From Delphinapterus leucas (lineage: Eukaryota; Chordata; Mammalia; Artiodactyla; Monodontidae): a DNA stretch of 64,000 nt. Numbering within the stretch: the first letter of the stretch is position 1; every line of letters starts with the position of its first letter. Positions 33,179 through 44,755 of this stretch are shown one piece after another. The translations under genes and the position numbers were made by a program. Under the pieces are notes generated by a model. It worked only from the letters and a program-made list of their open reading frames with translations, was not told where the DNA came from and made no database searches. The DNA lies in assembly GCF_002288925.2 (NCBI RefSeq), contig NW_022098063.1, positions 4,110,380 to 4,174,379 on the forward strand, written 5' to 3'.

Positions 33179-36100
33179 CCTAGCTTATCTTCATGATAGA
33201 ATTGACTTTGAAACCACTTTGTTTAGACGCTAAATCCTATTCTCAATCATTGTACTGTTCTGCTTCTCCTGGTTCCACAGATTCTTATCAAGTCAGCCCA
33301 AAGTTGTCTGGACTTTAGCAGAATCCCAAAGTGATGATTGAGTCAGTTCTGAGCAGTTAAGAGACCAAGACACAACAGTGATCCAAAAAGGGCCTGATTT
33401 GGTCCTTTTTGGGGGGACAGAGGTAAAGTAAACAAAACCAGTAGTTCTATACTGGTGTAGGAAAAGAGAGATGCTCTGGAAGGGACAGAAGTGATTTGTT
33501 GTTGACCATTCCAGCCAGTGACGTGCTGATGCCACCTTGCACTGGCTCGCATCTGCCTTCAGGAGCCAGTTGTGTGCATCTCCTTCCAACTCTACATTCA
33601 GTCAAGTTAGATTAGCTTGGTCTTGGCCAAGGTGGGAGTATTAACAGTGTGGAAAATGGCAAACACTACAAATTAGAGTTTATTTCTCTGTAGAGCCAGT
33701 TGTTAAACATGTATCTGCACTGATTCTAGCCTTGTTTGTCTTTTTTTTTTTTCAGTGAATTGTAGGTCCCTCTAAAGAGTTGTTTCTGAAATGTGGTGTC
33801 TAAAGGGAAGTCTTAATTCTACATATGTAGATACTATACGTGGATTAAAGGAGCCATTCTAACATGTGCAGGTGAAGACATCACTGAAAGTTGCTCCATA
33901 ACTAAACATGCTCAAGACAATTGAGTAAGAGTGGCAGGACTTTGCTGCCGGTTCCAGAAGGGCATCTTGCTCTCAGAGCTGCCATCTGGGGCTGCAGGGG
34001 AAGGGATCTGTGGTCAGTTTCCTTTGGCAAGGCCTGGTGGCTCGGATTATGACAGTGAGACTGCGTGTCTGTGTGAATGACCTTTTCCTTTTTTGCATTT
34101 AAAAATAACCTACCAAAGATAGCATGGATAAATGAAGCACAGGGCTGAGCGAATTCATTGGAGAAAAATATTTTTTCAGATCACCTGTCTTTTCAACTAC
34201 ATGTGCCTTCACTGGATATGGCACTTACAATGTTATCTGTAGAATCACCTCCCCTGATTTTCCATAGAAATGGGAACTAGGAATAGAATGGAAAAGTAGA
34301 ACTAGAGGTGACCTCCATATCTCAGGTTTCCTATTGCTTCCCGAGTCTCTTGTATTAAGCCTTTTGTCTGAACTGGAGGAGAAACGTGCATTTCAGCTGT
34401 TCTCCCAGCTCCCTCCTTTCTCCCTCCGTGCAAGGGCTCCTGGGGAGGTAGAAATGTCTGTTAGACACTTACCTTGATGTCCTTTAGCTACAGTTATGAG
34501 AGAGTAGCACTAGACAGTCTCTCTTACTAAGGTCCCCTCTAGTTCAAAGAGATTCTGTGCCTAAATAACCAACATCCATGGGGCCTGCAGCACAGACAGT
34601 CCCTTGAAATGTGCCGTTCCAACTGCTTGAAGGGGGAACTGGGTTTCAGTCCTAGTTCTCTGGCCAGTTCAAGACATTTGTTCTTTCTTGATCTGGACTT
34701 AACAGGTAGAAGGATACCTTCCCCCAGATTCCCTAGTAAAGGAGCAGCCAGAGCTCTAGTGGAAATAACAAGAGATAAAATTAGCCACCCTGAGCAGCCG
34801 GTAGCTCACATGATGGGGTCGGGGAGTGCTGGGCCAGCTGGGAGGCGCTGCCTGGCACGGTCCTGCTTCTGTTGGGCTCTGTGCCACCCGGGAGGGTCTT
34901 ACATAAGACATGTCACAGCAGCCTGCCCCTCCCTGCTGGGGCAGTTTGCAGGGCACAGGGTTAGCTGACCAGAGCCAAGCTCTATTTCTGGAAGGCAGAA
35001 AGTTCAGCTAAAGGGTAGCCACTGAGAAGATATTCGTTTACTCCATTGAAGGGAGCAGACACAGAGACTGCTAGAGGGAAAATTATTTTAGGAGATCATT
35101 TTGTACAGATACGCCAAGAACATTTGGGAGCAGAGCAGAGGAAGAAAGCAGAGCGTGAACAAACTTGAAAAGTAACTCTGTTCCTCTTGTTGTCATCCCT
35201 CCTTTGGCTACTGCACTGATTTCAACCCCAGGATTTTAGAAGTATGATTTATCCAGTGAGTCTGCCGAAACAAGACTGTATGATTTCATCTTTGCCACCC
35301 ACCTAAACTTATGTTTGGATGCACATTGTATATAATATATTATACAGTAAATTATGATCATTCAACATCCTGGGGAACCTCTGTTAGCTGAATAAATACC
35401 AGATCCCCATGTTGGAGTGGACATTTGTTATTATATTCAGGTCGTGGGGAGGGGTGTTGCTATCATGCATGCATTTATCCATTTCACTACCTCACTACAT
35501 GATTAATTCCTTCAAGACAGAAGGAGATACGAGGTATGGTGATAATGTGGCCAATTAAGGAGAAATTATTTGAACTCATGTCTTTGCTGGTGGTGATGGG
35601 TGTGTGGTGTGTGTGTGTGTGTATGTGTGTTGGTGGAGTAGGTGTGTATCGTCTATTGGAAATGACAGTTTTGAAACGGTGTATGTCCAAAGCTAGGAAG
35701 GGGAGAGCCAAGCTGGGATCTAGGAACAGAGGTTAAAAAACTAGCACCCAAGGCAGGCTGTAAGCAGGGACACTGAGGCATGCGGGCAAGGAAAACTCCA
35801 GAAGGCAGAAACCAAATCAGGAAAGTGCTACCTGACAGCAGGAAAGAATAGAGAATGTGACCCAGGAAACTGGACTTTAATGAGCCCCAGGGCATTCCTG
35901 AAGCTCTAGGGTTAGCAGAGAGAGTGCACGCACCAAGGCCCAGAGCGATTCTGTCTGAACAGTTGCACCACTTGATATCTGATATTATATAGTCAGGTGA
36001 GCACCCAACATTTTTGGAGGGCACATCTTGGAAATTGCTTTCGGAGACAAGTTTTTGAACCACGCAAGAAAAAAATATAAGTTTTTTTGTGAATGATCTT

Positions 36101-36433
36101 GTTATTTTACTCTATTTAAGCAGAGGGGTGCAAGATAAAATTTGTGCCAGGTGGAAGACGGATGGGTGCCTGGGAATGCCCATTGGGAGGCCATCGCAGT
36201 GGCCCAGGAAGAGATGATGGTGGCCTTGACCAGGGTGGGTGGCTGGGGTGGGAGATGGGGGCCGGGGATGCAGAAAAGGTGACAGATTTGAGCACTAGTT
36301 AGACCACCGGCTGCTAACTGAAATGCCTATAGGCTTTTATATGTGTTTTAACTTTTCCATAATAAGTTTATTTTAATTGTAAAAAACAAGAGATGGAGAG
36401 CTCCAGTAATTATGCTGGAAACCTCCAAATTAA
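33179..36433. other. Mostly unique non-coding DNA
   Basis: Includes a T-run at 33,741-33,752, a (TG)n at about 35,600-35,632 and no recognisable interspersed repeat. Open frames at 33,293-33,589, 34,609-34,968 and 35,653-36,063 lack known domains. Confidence 0.4.
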
Positions 36434-36445
36434 AAGAGACTTAAA

Positions 36446-36679
36446 AATAGATAGCTAGTGGGAAGCAGCCGCATAGCACAGGGAGATCAGCTCAGTGTTT
36501 GTGACCACCTAGAGGGGTGGGATAGGGAGGGTGGGCGGGAGGGAGACGCAAGAGGGAAGAGATATGGGAACATATGTACATGTATAACTGATTCACTTTG
36601 TTATAAAGCAGAAACTAACACACCATTGTAAAGCAATTATACGCCAATAAAGATGTTAAAATAAATAAATAAATAAATG
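36446..36679 (+). mobile_element. Young LINE-1 3' end, plus orientation
   Basis: About 213 bp of LINE-1 3' UTR ending 'ccaataaagatgttaaa' with a (AAAT)n tail. Target-site duplication 'aagagacttaaa' at 36,434-36,445 and 36,680-36,691. By eye it is identical to the complement of the next element. Confidence 0.93.
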
Positions 36680-36956
36680 AAGAGACTTAAACATATTTAC
36701 CAATTGCAATGCAGGGGCCTTACTTGGATTCTTTTTTTTTTTTTTTAACATCTTTATTGGCGTATAATTGCTTTACAATGGTGTGTTAGTTTCTGCTTTA
36801 TAACAAAGTGAATCAGTTATACATGTACATATGTTCCCATATCTCTTCCCTCTTGCGTCTCCCTCCCGCCCACCCTCCCTATCCCACCCCTCTAGGTGGT
36901 CACAAACACTGAGCTGATCTCCCTGTGCTATGCGGCTGCTTCCCACTAGCTATCTA
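36448..36956. repeat. 214 bp inverted repeat with an 81 bp spacer
   Basis: 36,448-36,661 and 36,743-36,956 are reverse complements with equal length and no mismatch or gap that I can see. It arises from two LINE-1 3' ends lying tail to tail. Confidence 0.9.
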
Positions 36957-37527
36957 CCTTACGTTTGGTAGTGTATATGTCCATGCCTCTCTCTCGCTTT
37001 GTCACAACTTACCCTTCCCGCTCCCCATATCCTCAAGTCCATTCTCTAGTAGGTCTGCATCTTTATTCCTGTCTTACCCCTAGGTTCTTCATGACATTTT
37101 TTTTCTTTAATTCCATATATATGTGTTAGCATACGGTATTTGTCTCTCTCTTTCTGACTTACTTCACTCTGTACGACAGACTCTAGGTCCATCCACCTCA
37201 TTACAAATAGCTCAATTTCGTTTCTTTTTATGGCTGAGTAATATTCCATTGTATATATGTGCCACATCTTCTTTATCCATTCATCCGATGGTGGACACTT
37301 AGGTTGTTTCCATCTCCAGGCTATTGTAAATAGAGCTGCAGTGAACCTTTTGGTACATGACTCTTTTTGAATTATGGTTTTCTCAGGGTATATGCCCAGT
37401 AGTGGGATTGCTGGGTCATATGGTAGTTCTATTTGTAGTTTTTTAAGGAACCTCCATACTGTTCTGCACATTGGCTGTATCAATTTACATTCCCACCAAC
37501 AGTGCAAGAGGGTTCCCTTTTCTTGTT
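36731..37527 (-). mobile_element. Young 5'-truncated LINE-1, minus orientation
   Basis: Poly-T at 36,732-36,746, then the same 3' UTR in reverse and on into ORF2. The minus-strand frame 37,046-37,567 is the least damaged ORF2 fragment in the window: '[16 protein letters not shown]', '[14 protein letters not shown]', 'HIYTMEYYSAIKRNE', the normal C-terminus of LINE-1 ORF2p. It is truncated on its 5' side at about 37,527, so only the last ~160 residues remain. No convincing target-site duplication was found. Confidence 0.92.
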
Positions 37528-38230
37528 CAAGCAAATTGTTAATTATGAGACTTGGAAAGTTGAACACTGACTTTTTGTATTAAGGAGTTGTTATTTTTAC
37601 ACGTGATAATGGCATTGTGGTATTTTTTTAAGAGTCTATATCTTTTAGAGATATATGCTGAGATATTTATAGATGAAATCATATGACTGGAGTTTTCTTC
37701 AAAAAATATGGGGGAGTGGGAAGGAATTAGCTGAAAAGAGATTGTCTCTGAGTTGAATTTTGTTAGAGCTGGATGATGGTTTCATGGGGACTCATTATAC
37801 ACGGCGCCAAGGCCTTCCTTGTGATGACAGCTGCTAGTGCCATGTGCCAGAAACTTTTCAGAGCTACATGTCTGCTCTGCTTATATGGATGAACATTGCT
37901 GTTGCTCTAGGATGAAGACATCCAAATGCCCACTTTAATAGAGAGATGAAACAGAGCCACAAGAAGGTGGGTGTTGTAGAGGAGCTTTTTTGTTTGTTTT
38001 AAATGTATGTATCCAGCTCTTTCTGCTAAAAATTGAAAAGAAGAAGCATTTTGGAATTTATCAAGATGAGTAATGATGTGTGGGAGAAGCTAGTTGCCCC
38101 CTTTCTCTTTTCCTTCCTTAGAAGCTGAACCCTAATTGTTTGGCAGGCTTCACTGCTGCCTAAACATTTCCCAGCCTCCTTGTTATCAGGTGTGGCCATG
38201 TGATTTAGTTCTGGTCAATGAGATGTAAGC
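37528..38230. other. Unique non-coding DNA
   Basis: No repeat or coding homology recognised. Confidence 0.4.
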
Positions 38231-38247
38231 AGAAATGTTATGTGGAT

Positions 38248-38461
38248 GTGTAAAACAGAGAGCTAGTGGTAACCGGCTGTATAGCACAGGGAGCTCAGCT
38301 GGGTGCTCTGTGGTCACCTAGATGGGTGGGATGGGGGGGCAGCAGGAGGGAGGTCCAAGAGGGAGGGGATGTATGTATACATATAGCTGATTCACTTCAT
38401 TGTACAGGGAAAGTAACACAACATTTTAAAGCAACTATACCCCAATTAACAAAGAAAAAAA
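38248..38461 (+). mobile_element. Older LINE-1 3' end, plus orientation
   Basis: Diverged relative of the 36.45 kb element: 'gagctagtggtaaccggctg', 'agcacagggagctcagctgg', 'atagctgattcacttcattg', ending in an A-rich tail. Imperfect flanking repeat 'agaaatgttatgtgga'/'agaaacattatgtgga' at about 38,231-38,246 and 38,462-38,477. The 77-codon open frame 38,266-38,499 lies over it and is not coding. Confidence 0.85.
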
Positions 38462-38859
38462 AAGAAACATTATGTGGAACTTTCTGGAAGGCTCTTTAAA
38501 GGGAGCTGACTCATCTAGGAGGTGTGTCCCTCTTTTCTTCCCTCTCTTTTTCTTGCTGCCTGGAATGCAGGTGTGAGGTGTAGAGCTCCAGTAACTATGG
38601 AGGACCACTGAAACTGGAAGTCACATACCCAGTGTGGCAGAGCAGAGAGAAAGAAGGAGCCTAGGTCACTGATGACTCTCTGAACTTCCTGTCTCTGGAC
38701 TTATTTTTCAAAGTGAAAATATACTTTCATGTGGTTGAGCCAAAATTACTCTAGATTTTTAATTAGATGCAAAGAGCCTAAATGCTAATTAATACAAGTA
38801 ACAGATTGTTTATTGTTAATAAATAAAACATTAATCAAAAATAAAAGTGTATAGAGTTG
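38462..38859. other. Unique non-coding DNA
   Basis: Ends in an A/T-rich stretch (38,750-38,850). Nothing recognised. Confidence 0.4.
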
Positions 38860-39105
38860 TTTATTCAGCAATTCCAGTCAGGATTTCACCCTGTAGATAT
38901 GCACCGAGATAGTATTGTTTGCAAGAGCAAACACTACAAGCAACCTAAGTGTCCACGCATGGGCACTGGGTACACAGACAAGCCTTTAGTGGGTTATCAG
39001 GGAGCCAGTCGAACAGTGAGATCTGTGTTGCCGTGAAAGAGCCTCAGTCCTTATCATTCAGTGAAAATGAGTAAGTTACAGAGAAGCATGTGTAGTTTGA
39101 TCTCT
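38860..39105 (+). repeat. Old LINE-1 (L1M-type) fragment
   Basis: The order of 'ttcagcaattccagtcagga', 'aagagcaaacactacaagca' and 'cctaagtgtccacgcatggg' follows the end of LINE-1 ORF2. Confidence 0.6.
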
Positions 39106-39107
39106 TG

Positions 39108-39432
39108 TGTAAATTATATCGTATAAATATAAATTATATTATTATATATTTAATTACTATATTTTATTATACCATATATAAATTATATATGATTTTATAT
39201 AATTATACGTATGTTTTATCTATTTACTCTATTTTATTGTACCATATATATGAATCATATATATAAATTGAATTGAAAAACTGAATTATATACCATATAT
39301 AAAAATTATATATACATATATTATATATATATGTATCTGTATACATTTATATGGTATAATGTTATATATGTATGTATATCATTTTTATATATGGTATATG
39401 TATAACCATATATATATATGTATATATTTTTT
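39108..39432. repeat. AT-rich tract, TATATA/ATTATA with many short palindromes
   Basis: About 325 bp almost free of G and C. It combines ATTATATA, 'accatatataaattatatat'-like and TATATGTATA units in both orientations, so the tract can fold on itself. Confidence 0.9.
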
Positions 39433-39740
39433 TCACCTAGAAGGAAATAAAAATGTGCTAACTGATGGAAGAGAGGACCAGGGAGTTGGTGTGGGGAGAG
39501 GCTTTTATTTGTCACTGTATATATTTTTGTACAGATTGACTTTTCTCTCTACAGTCTTTCTTTATATTAATAAAAGAATTACTTCCAATAGCACACATTC
39601 TCTCCAAGCCTAATTTTATAAATTAATAGCACAAAGAGTTTGACTCATTAAATTTCCTTCAGTATCATTATCTTAATATTTAAGGTATAGACTGATTTCG
39701 GTCTGTACTAATTTAAATGGTTACAATAAAGGTATTATTG

Positions 39741-39946
39741 GGCTTCCCTGGTGGCACAGTGGTTGAGAGTCTGCCTGCTGATACAGGGGACACGGGTTCG
39801 TGCCCCGGTCTGGGAAGATCCCACATGCCGCAGAGCGGCTGTGCCCATGAGCCATGGCCACTGAGCCTGCGCGTCCGGAGCCTGTGCTCCGCAGCAGGAG
39901 AGGCCACAGCAGTGAGAGGCCCACGTACCAGAAAAAAAAAAAAAAA
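39741..39946 (+). mobile_element. CHR-type tRNA-derived SINE
   Basis: The head 'ggcttccctggtggcacagt' leads to a 17 bp A-tail. Perfect 13 bp target-site duplication 'aaaggtattattg' at 39,728-39,740 and 39,946-39,958. The long open frames over it on both strands come from the SINE body. Confidence 0.94.
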
Positions 39947-39957
39947 AAGGTATTATT

Positions 39958-40061
39958 GTCCCCCTCCCATCTCCCTGACACTGTTCTTCTCTCCCTCTTT
40001 CTCCCTCTCTTTTACTCCCACTCCTCACCCTCCTCTCCTTTCCCCGCTCTCCTCCTTCCAT
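39958..40061 (+). repeat. Polypyrimidine tract
   Basis: About 100 bases nearly all C and T (CTCCCTCTTTCTCCCTCTCT and similar) directly after the SINE target site. Confidence 0.85.
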
Positions 40062-43000
40062 AAATATGTAATATTACTGACCAAGGACCTGGTCTTCCCA
40101 AGGCCCATGCAGAGGATCAGGGAGACCAGAACACAGGAAAGCATCTCCCCAGGAATGGCTGAGCTAGCTGAGGATTCTGTCCACCAGTGCCAGGACAGAA
40201 ACAGATACTCTGCCTGAACACACAGTCCTGGGAACTCTCAGTGGCCTCCAAGTGGTTTTCACCAGGTTGTTTGTTTGTTGCAGGTGAATGAGGTCACGTG
40301 TGCTCCGACAGGAGTTGGCACATGTCCAGGAGTTTATTTACTTAGGCTTCAAGTGAAGGCAAAGGTTTATTGTGACACTTTCCCGCAGCATCAGAGCTCT
40401 GCTTACGAGAGCAGGATGGGAACACAGCAGCAAGACAGCCATGTGCCATGAGGCAGATGGCAGAAGAGGTGACATTTGTTTCCAAGGGATCTCAAGGCCC
40501 TGCGAAGCCCACAAGAGCTGCTCAATTGATGTTTTCAATTTTAGGACAGTTATTTCTACGGGAAATAACCTTAGTTCCTGACCACATACTTTAGTGATAA
40601 AATCTGAACCTTGGCAACCCCGTGAACCGGAAAGGATTACCATAGGATGATCAAGAAAACTCATGTCTAAAGAATGGCAAGTTCCACGGTTGCTTCAGGG
40701 ATGGATTCTCACATAGATTAATATGAGTTGATAAAGTCTGAGAGATGAAGGGAGGAACATGGGGGAAATGAGGGGTCTAGGAATTTGACACTAGACCAGG
40801 TGTATTGGTCCCAACCAGTCTGGTTTTGAAATCCATGCCTGAAAGTTTGGTGGGTGATTTCAGGCACAGTTAGATCCAGGGCTCTCAACAGTACGTGAAG
40901 GACTTTTGTCACTGCCTTTTTCCCTCAGCCCTGCTTTCCTCAGTGTTAGTTTCATGCACAGTCAGGCATTCCCTACATGTTGGTAAAGGGTTACCAAGGG
41001 GTTCCATCTACCAGTTTAGCAATCCTGGGGTCAAATACCTTTTTCTCTGTATTTCTAACAATGTCAGGGCCGATTTTCACTGCTCAGTTTGGGACACATG
41101 CCCATCTCTGAACCAGTCACTGCCCCTGTGATCTTCTAGGCCCAGACCTGGTACCCAGTCCTGGAGCCAGTCACACCAGACTGGGGAATGGGAGGGGAAT
41201 TTCAAGGGAAAATTAGTGTGTTGTTATCAATCAGAGGCAGGAGGAGATAGCTGACAGGCAATTAAATACCCCCTACACTGGCATAGACTGCCTAGCTTCA
41301 AGTTTTTTCCAGTAGTAAATGAAACGGAGAAGGGGGACTACCAATGTACCCCCAGTATATGATCCTTCTTGGAAATGTTAGAGATCACAGGCTCCCAGAC
41401 TACAACCAAGGCTTTGGGGCTTACTCTAGAGTTTTTGGGTGTCTTGTAGTTATCCCAAGTATTGGGGTTGAAAACAGATTGGGACTAGAAAATATAAATG
41501 TGTTCTTAGAGGTATTCTCCACGCCTGGATGAATTTCTGGTCTAGGATTTTCCTCAGAAAGGTAGAATATTAGAAAAATTTTCCTAAGGAGTCCTTAGGA
41601 AATCCTAAGGAGTCAGCCTGTTTTATTATTGCCATTGTTCCATTATTGCCTCTAATTAAAGACTTTCAAAGCAGTGAGTAAAGGGAGAGCTGGACTCACG
41701 CTCAGGAGTTCTGCCCCCAAGTCAGGGGGCTCTTCTCTGCTCTGCTGTGGGTGGGTAGAAAAAGCAGTAAAGAACATTGGTGCCACCTTCCAGAAATGGC
41801 ATGTTTGAAAATAAATCTTTGTAAGACCGAGAAATGTTGCCTTTCTTAATACACAGATTGAGTGGAGTCTACAGAGACTTGGAAAATGGTGGATCAGAAG
41901 GCAAATGATGTGGTTGAACCAAGCAAGCAGAGAAAAATGCAGTACTGCCAGCCCTTTCACCATGTCAGAACATGAGAACTGGGTGAAGACAAGTAGCTCA
42001 CCTGCCAATTTTCTTCCTTACTGGGGAGAGAATATTCTGGAACTCTTCCTACAGGAAAGGTCATCAGGCATAGACCTATTTCCAAACAAACATTACTAGT
42101 AAGGAGGAGTGGTATAGTTTGGAAATGTGAAGAAAGAAGAGAAAGGATTCAATTTTGGCTGCAGGAACAGCTCAGGTGATGCCCAGGGGAGAAGCGCCAG
42201 CCACAGACCTGTCAGTTAGATTCTACCTCTGAGCATACTGGGAAGTTTTCACAGAGCTTCTGGTCATTCCTCATTCCTTTTACTGAGGACGGTTCAGGAA
42301 GTCCAGGTTAGACAAACCCTGTGCCACCTTCTCAGTTCCAGGACATGACCCAAAGAGGAAGCAAGATCTGGAAATGTCAACAAAGGTAACCCAGTTGACC
42401 TGCCACACATACTTCCTCACCTACAACTATTGGAAAGGGCCATCCTACCTACCATGGGACTGGACCAGGAATAGCCCCTAACCAAACCAGGAACCAACTG
42501 AATTACTCTTTCTGAAATCGGAGACATAGCTAGAACTGCCAACATGCTTGAGGAACATAAGGAAACAGATACATGGAACGTAAGCTGAGGCACCAGGGCG
42601 ACCACTTGCTGCACTGGGGACCCTGAGCCTGAGTGACAAGCACTTTTCTGTTTTAGACCCACTGATTCATGTGTGTGGACCCCCATAGGCTTTGGAGCCT
42701 GTGACCCCTGTGCTAAGTAAGGGAGCTCAGCTCTGGCTGTGGAGGGTTTCTCAGGGATCCCAGTTCCTGTCCCTTCTGAGGTGTAATTTAGTAGTTATCC
42801 TGAATTCCCAAGGCTTTTTCATACATAGAGTGAGCACTCTCTCTTCTCTCTGCTACCCTCACACAATACACAACTTATCTGAGCAAAGTTGGGTGGGTTT
42901 CAGACCCAGCTGCCAAACGAGCTTTCAGTAAAACAACTTCTGAGCATTAACCTAGCGGAGGCAAGATGCCATGGGGAAGGGAACTGGAGTGTATGGCACT

Positions 43001-44755
43001 TCATTTCCATGCCTTCACCTGGAGCCATTGGCCCCTCTAAAAAGGTCCTCCACACACCTCCTTGGCGGCCTCTGAACCCCTGTTAATGTGGATTCTTTCA
43101 GGCTTCACCCCACCCCAGCACCTGGGCATAGCTAACTATGTCATGGAGACATCAAGCTATAAATGACTTTTTTTTTTCCCCTACCTTCTCGCTCAAGTTG
43201 TCAACTTGTATGTTCAGGAGATAGTTTTAGATGTTTGCTTGTTTTTTGCGGAATTTTGGTGACCTCACTCACTGGGTCTGTGTATAGATGCCAGGAGAGG
43301 AAAGGGTGCTCACCGTCGGCACTCAGAGACCTGTGTGTTTTGGGGCTGTTGCCCAAGGAAGTGGGTGTGCAGCATGCTTTAGAGCCATTGTGCCGTACTG
43401 TGCTCTCTTCCGTGAGTCAGTCATGTGCTGTCTAAAATAGGTGTTGAGTGTGGGCAGGGCAGTTCAAAGACAACAGGACTCATCGAGTTTATTCCCAGGG
43501 AGAGTGCGACCCCTCATGCAAAGGCTTGGTGAGGCTCCTTTTGGCTGTTGTAAGGGTCGGATTGAGCATACAAACCCACTGAGCGGACTGGTTCAGCTTG
43601 GCCCTGGTGATCCCCACATACAGCTGTGTGCTGTGTCTTTAGGGAGGTGAGAGCAAGTGGATTTTACCAAATGTCTGGACGTGAGGCAGGCGCATACTTG
43701 TGGCTGGGCGTTCCTAATAAACTCTACAGTGTGTGGTTCCCTAAGAATGCGCAAGCTCACTAATGGAGCCGAAGACTGAGGCACGCTAGGGATTTTCACA
43801 CTTTTAGAACATGTGTTTGGAGATGAGGAACCCTCCCCTGCTCCACACACTTGTATGAACATGTTCTCATGTTGGTCATGTGAACGTTTAACCAACAGCT
43901 CAGGCTGATACAGGACAGTTGGCTTAGTTCTAAGGCTACCCATGGCCCTTCCTGCTCAGCCGGCTATTCCATGTTAGATCATTGAAAGGGTCATCACATG
44001 ACTATGAGCAATCCCATGTGAGACCTGAGGAAAGGAGCCTTCTGATTTGAAAAGGCCACGTGGTGATGAGCAAACTCCAGGCAATCTGCAGTTGTAATGC
44101 ATCAGGGCACGGAATGGACACCTTTTCTGCAGTGCAAGGAGGAGGTGAAGTAGTTGTTTAGAAATATTGCAAATACTGGTGCAAGAAAAGCTAGGAATTT
44201 CCAAGGATTACATGTGGCAGGTGCCTGTTGTGTCAGAGAAAACCTTTAGAGATCACTCTGTAGGGGGCGAGGAGGAAGGTTTGCTGGACTAACAAAAATA
44301 CTTGCTTTCCACCCAGCCTTGCCCTAGGCAGATACGTGGCAGAAGGTTATCCTTCAACTTCCCTTTCTGTACCATTTTCTTGACCTCGCTCTTAGCTTTC
44401 ACATCCCATATCACCACCATCCATGCTGTAGGCAACCGTCACTCTCTCAGTCCTCTTATATCCCTCATTTTTATCCTAGAATAAGTATTAGTCACTGTGT
44501 TAAGTCTTCCGAGATGATTCTAAGCCTTACTGTTAACTGTGAAATATTAGAAGAATGTGTCCCCCTTTTAGTGACCATCATCAGAAGTGGAAGGCCCTGT
44601 GGACAATAGGAGGGCTTTTGTACTTTCTTGACACTGCAAATCATGATTTAAGGCAAACTCTGCTTAAGGCAAAGACAATAGCATATCCAACAAGAGACCA
44701 GGAGCAGAAAGTCATCCAAACAGAAGGACAGTGTCTCTGAAAGGGACTCACATTT
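40062..44755. other. Repeat-poor unique DNA
   Basis: I recognise no interspersed repeat in this 4.7 kb. Open frames of 60-118 codons on both strands show no domains. A small perfect hairpin lies at 41,581-41,601. Confidence 0.45.

Noticed and set aside
36446..37527. Single twin-primed (inverted) LINE-1 insertion
   Set aside because: Both halves contain the same 3' UTR segment, and the left one has its own target-site duplication. Twin priming gives different segments in opposite orientation.
37046..37567. 173-codon minus-strand frame as a host gene
   Set aside because: It is the C-terminus of LINE-1 ORF2p (HIYTMEYYSAIKRNE) in a 5'-truncated copy.
39717..40217. 166-codon plus-strand open frame
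   Set aside because: The first half is SINE body, the middle is A-tail and the rest is a pyrimidine tract. Not a gene.
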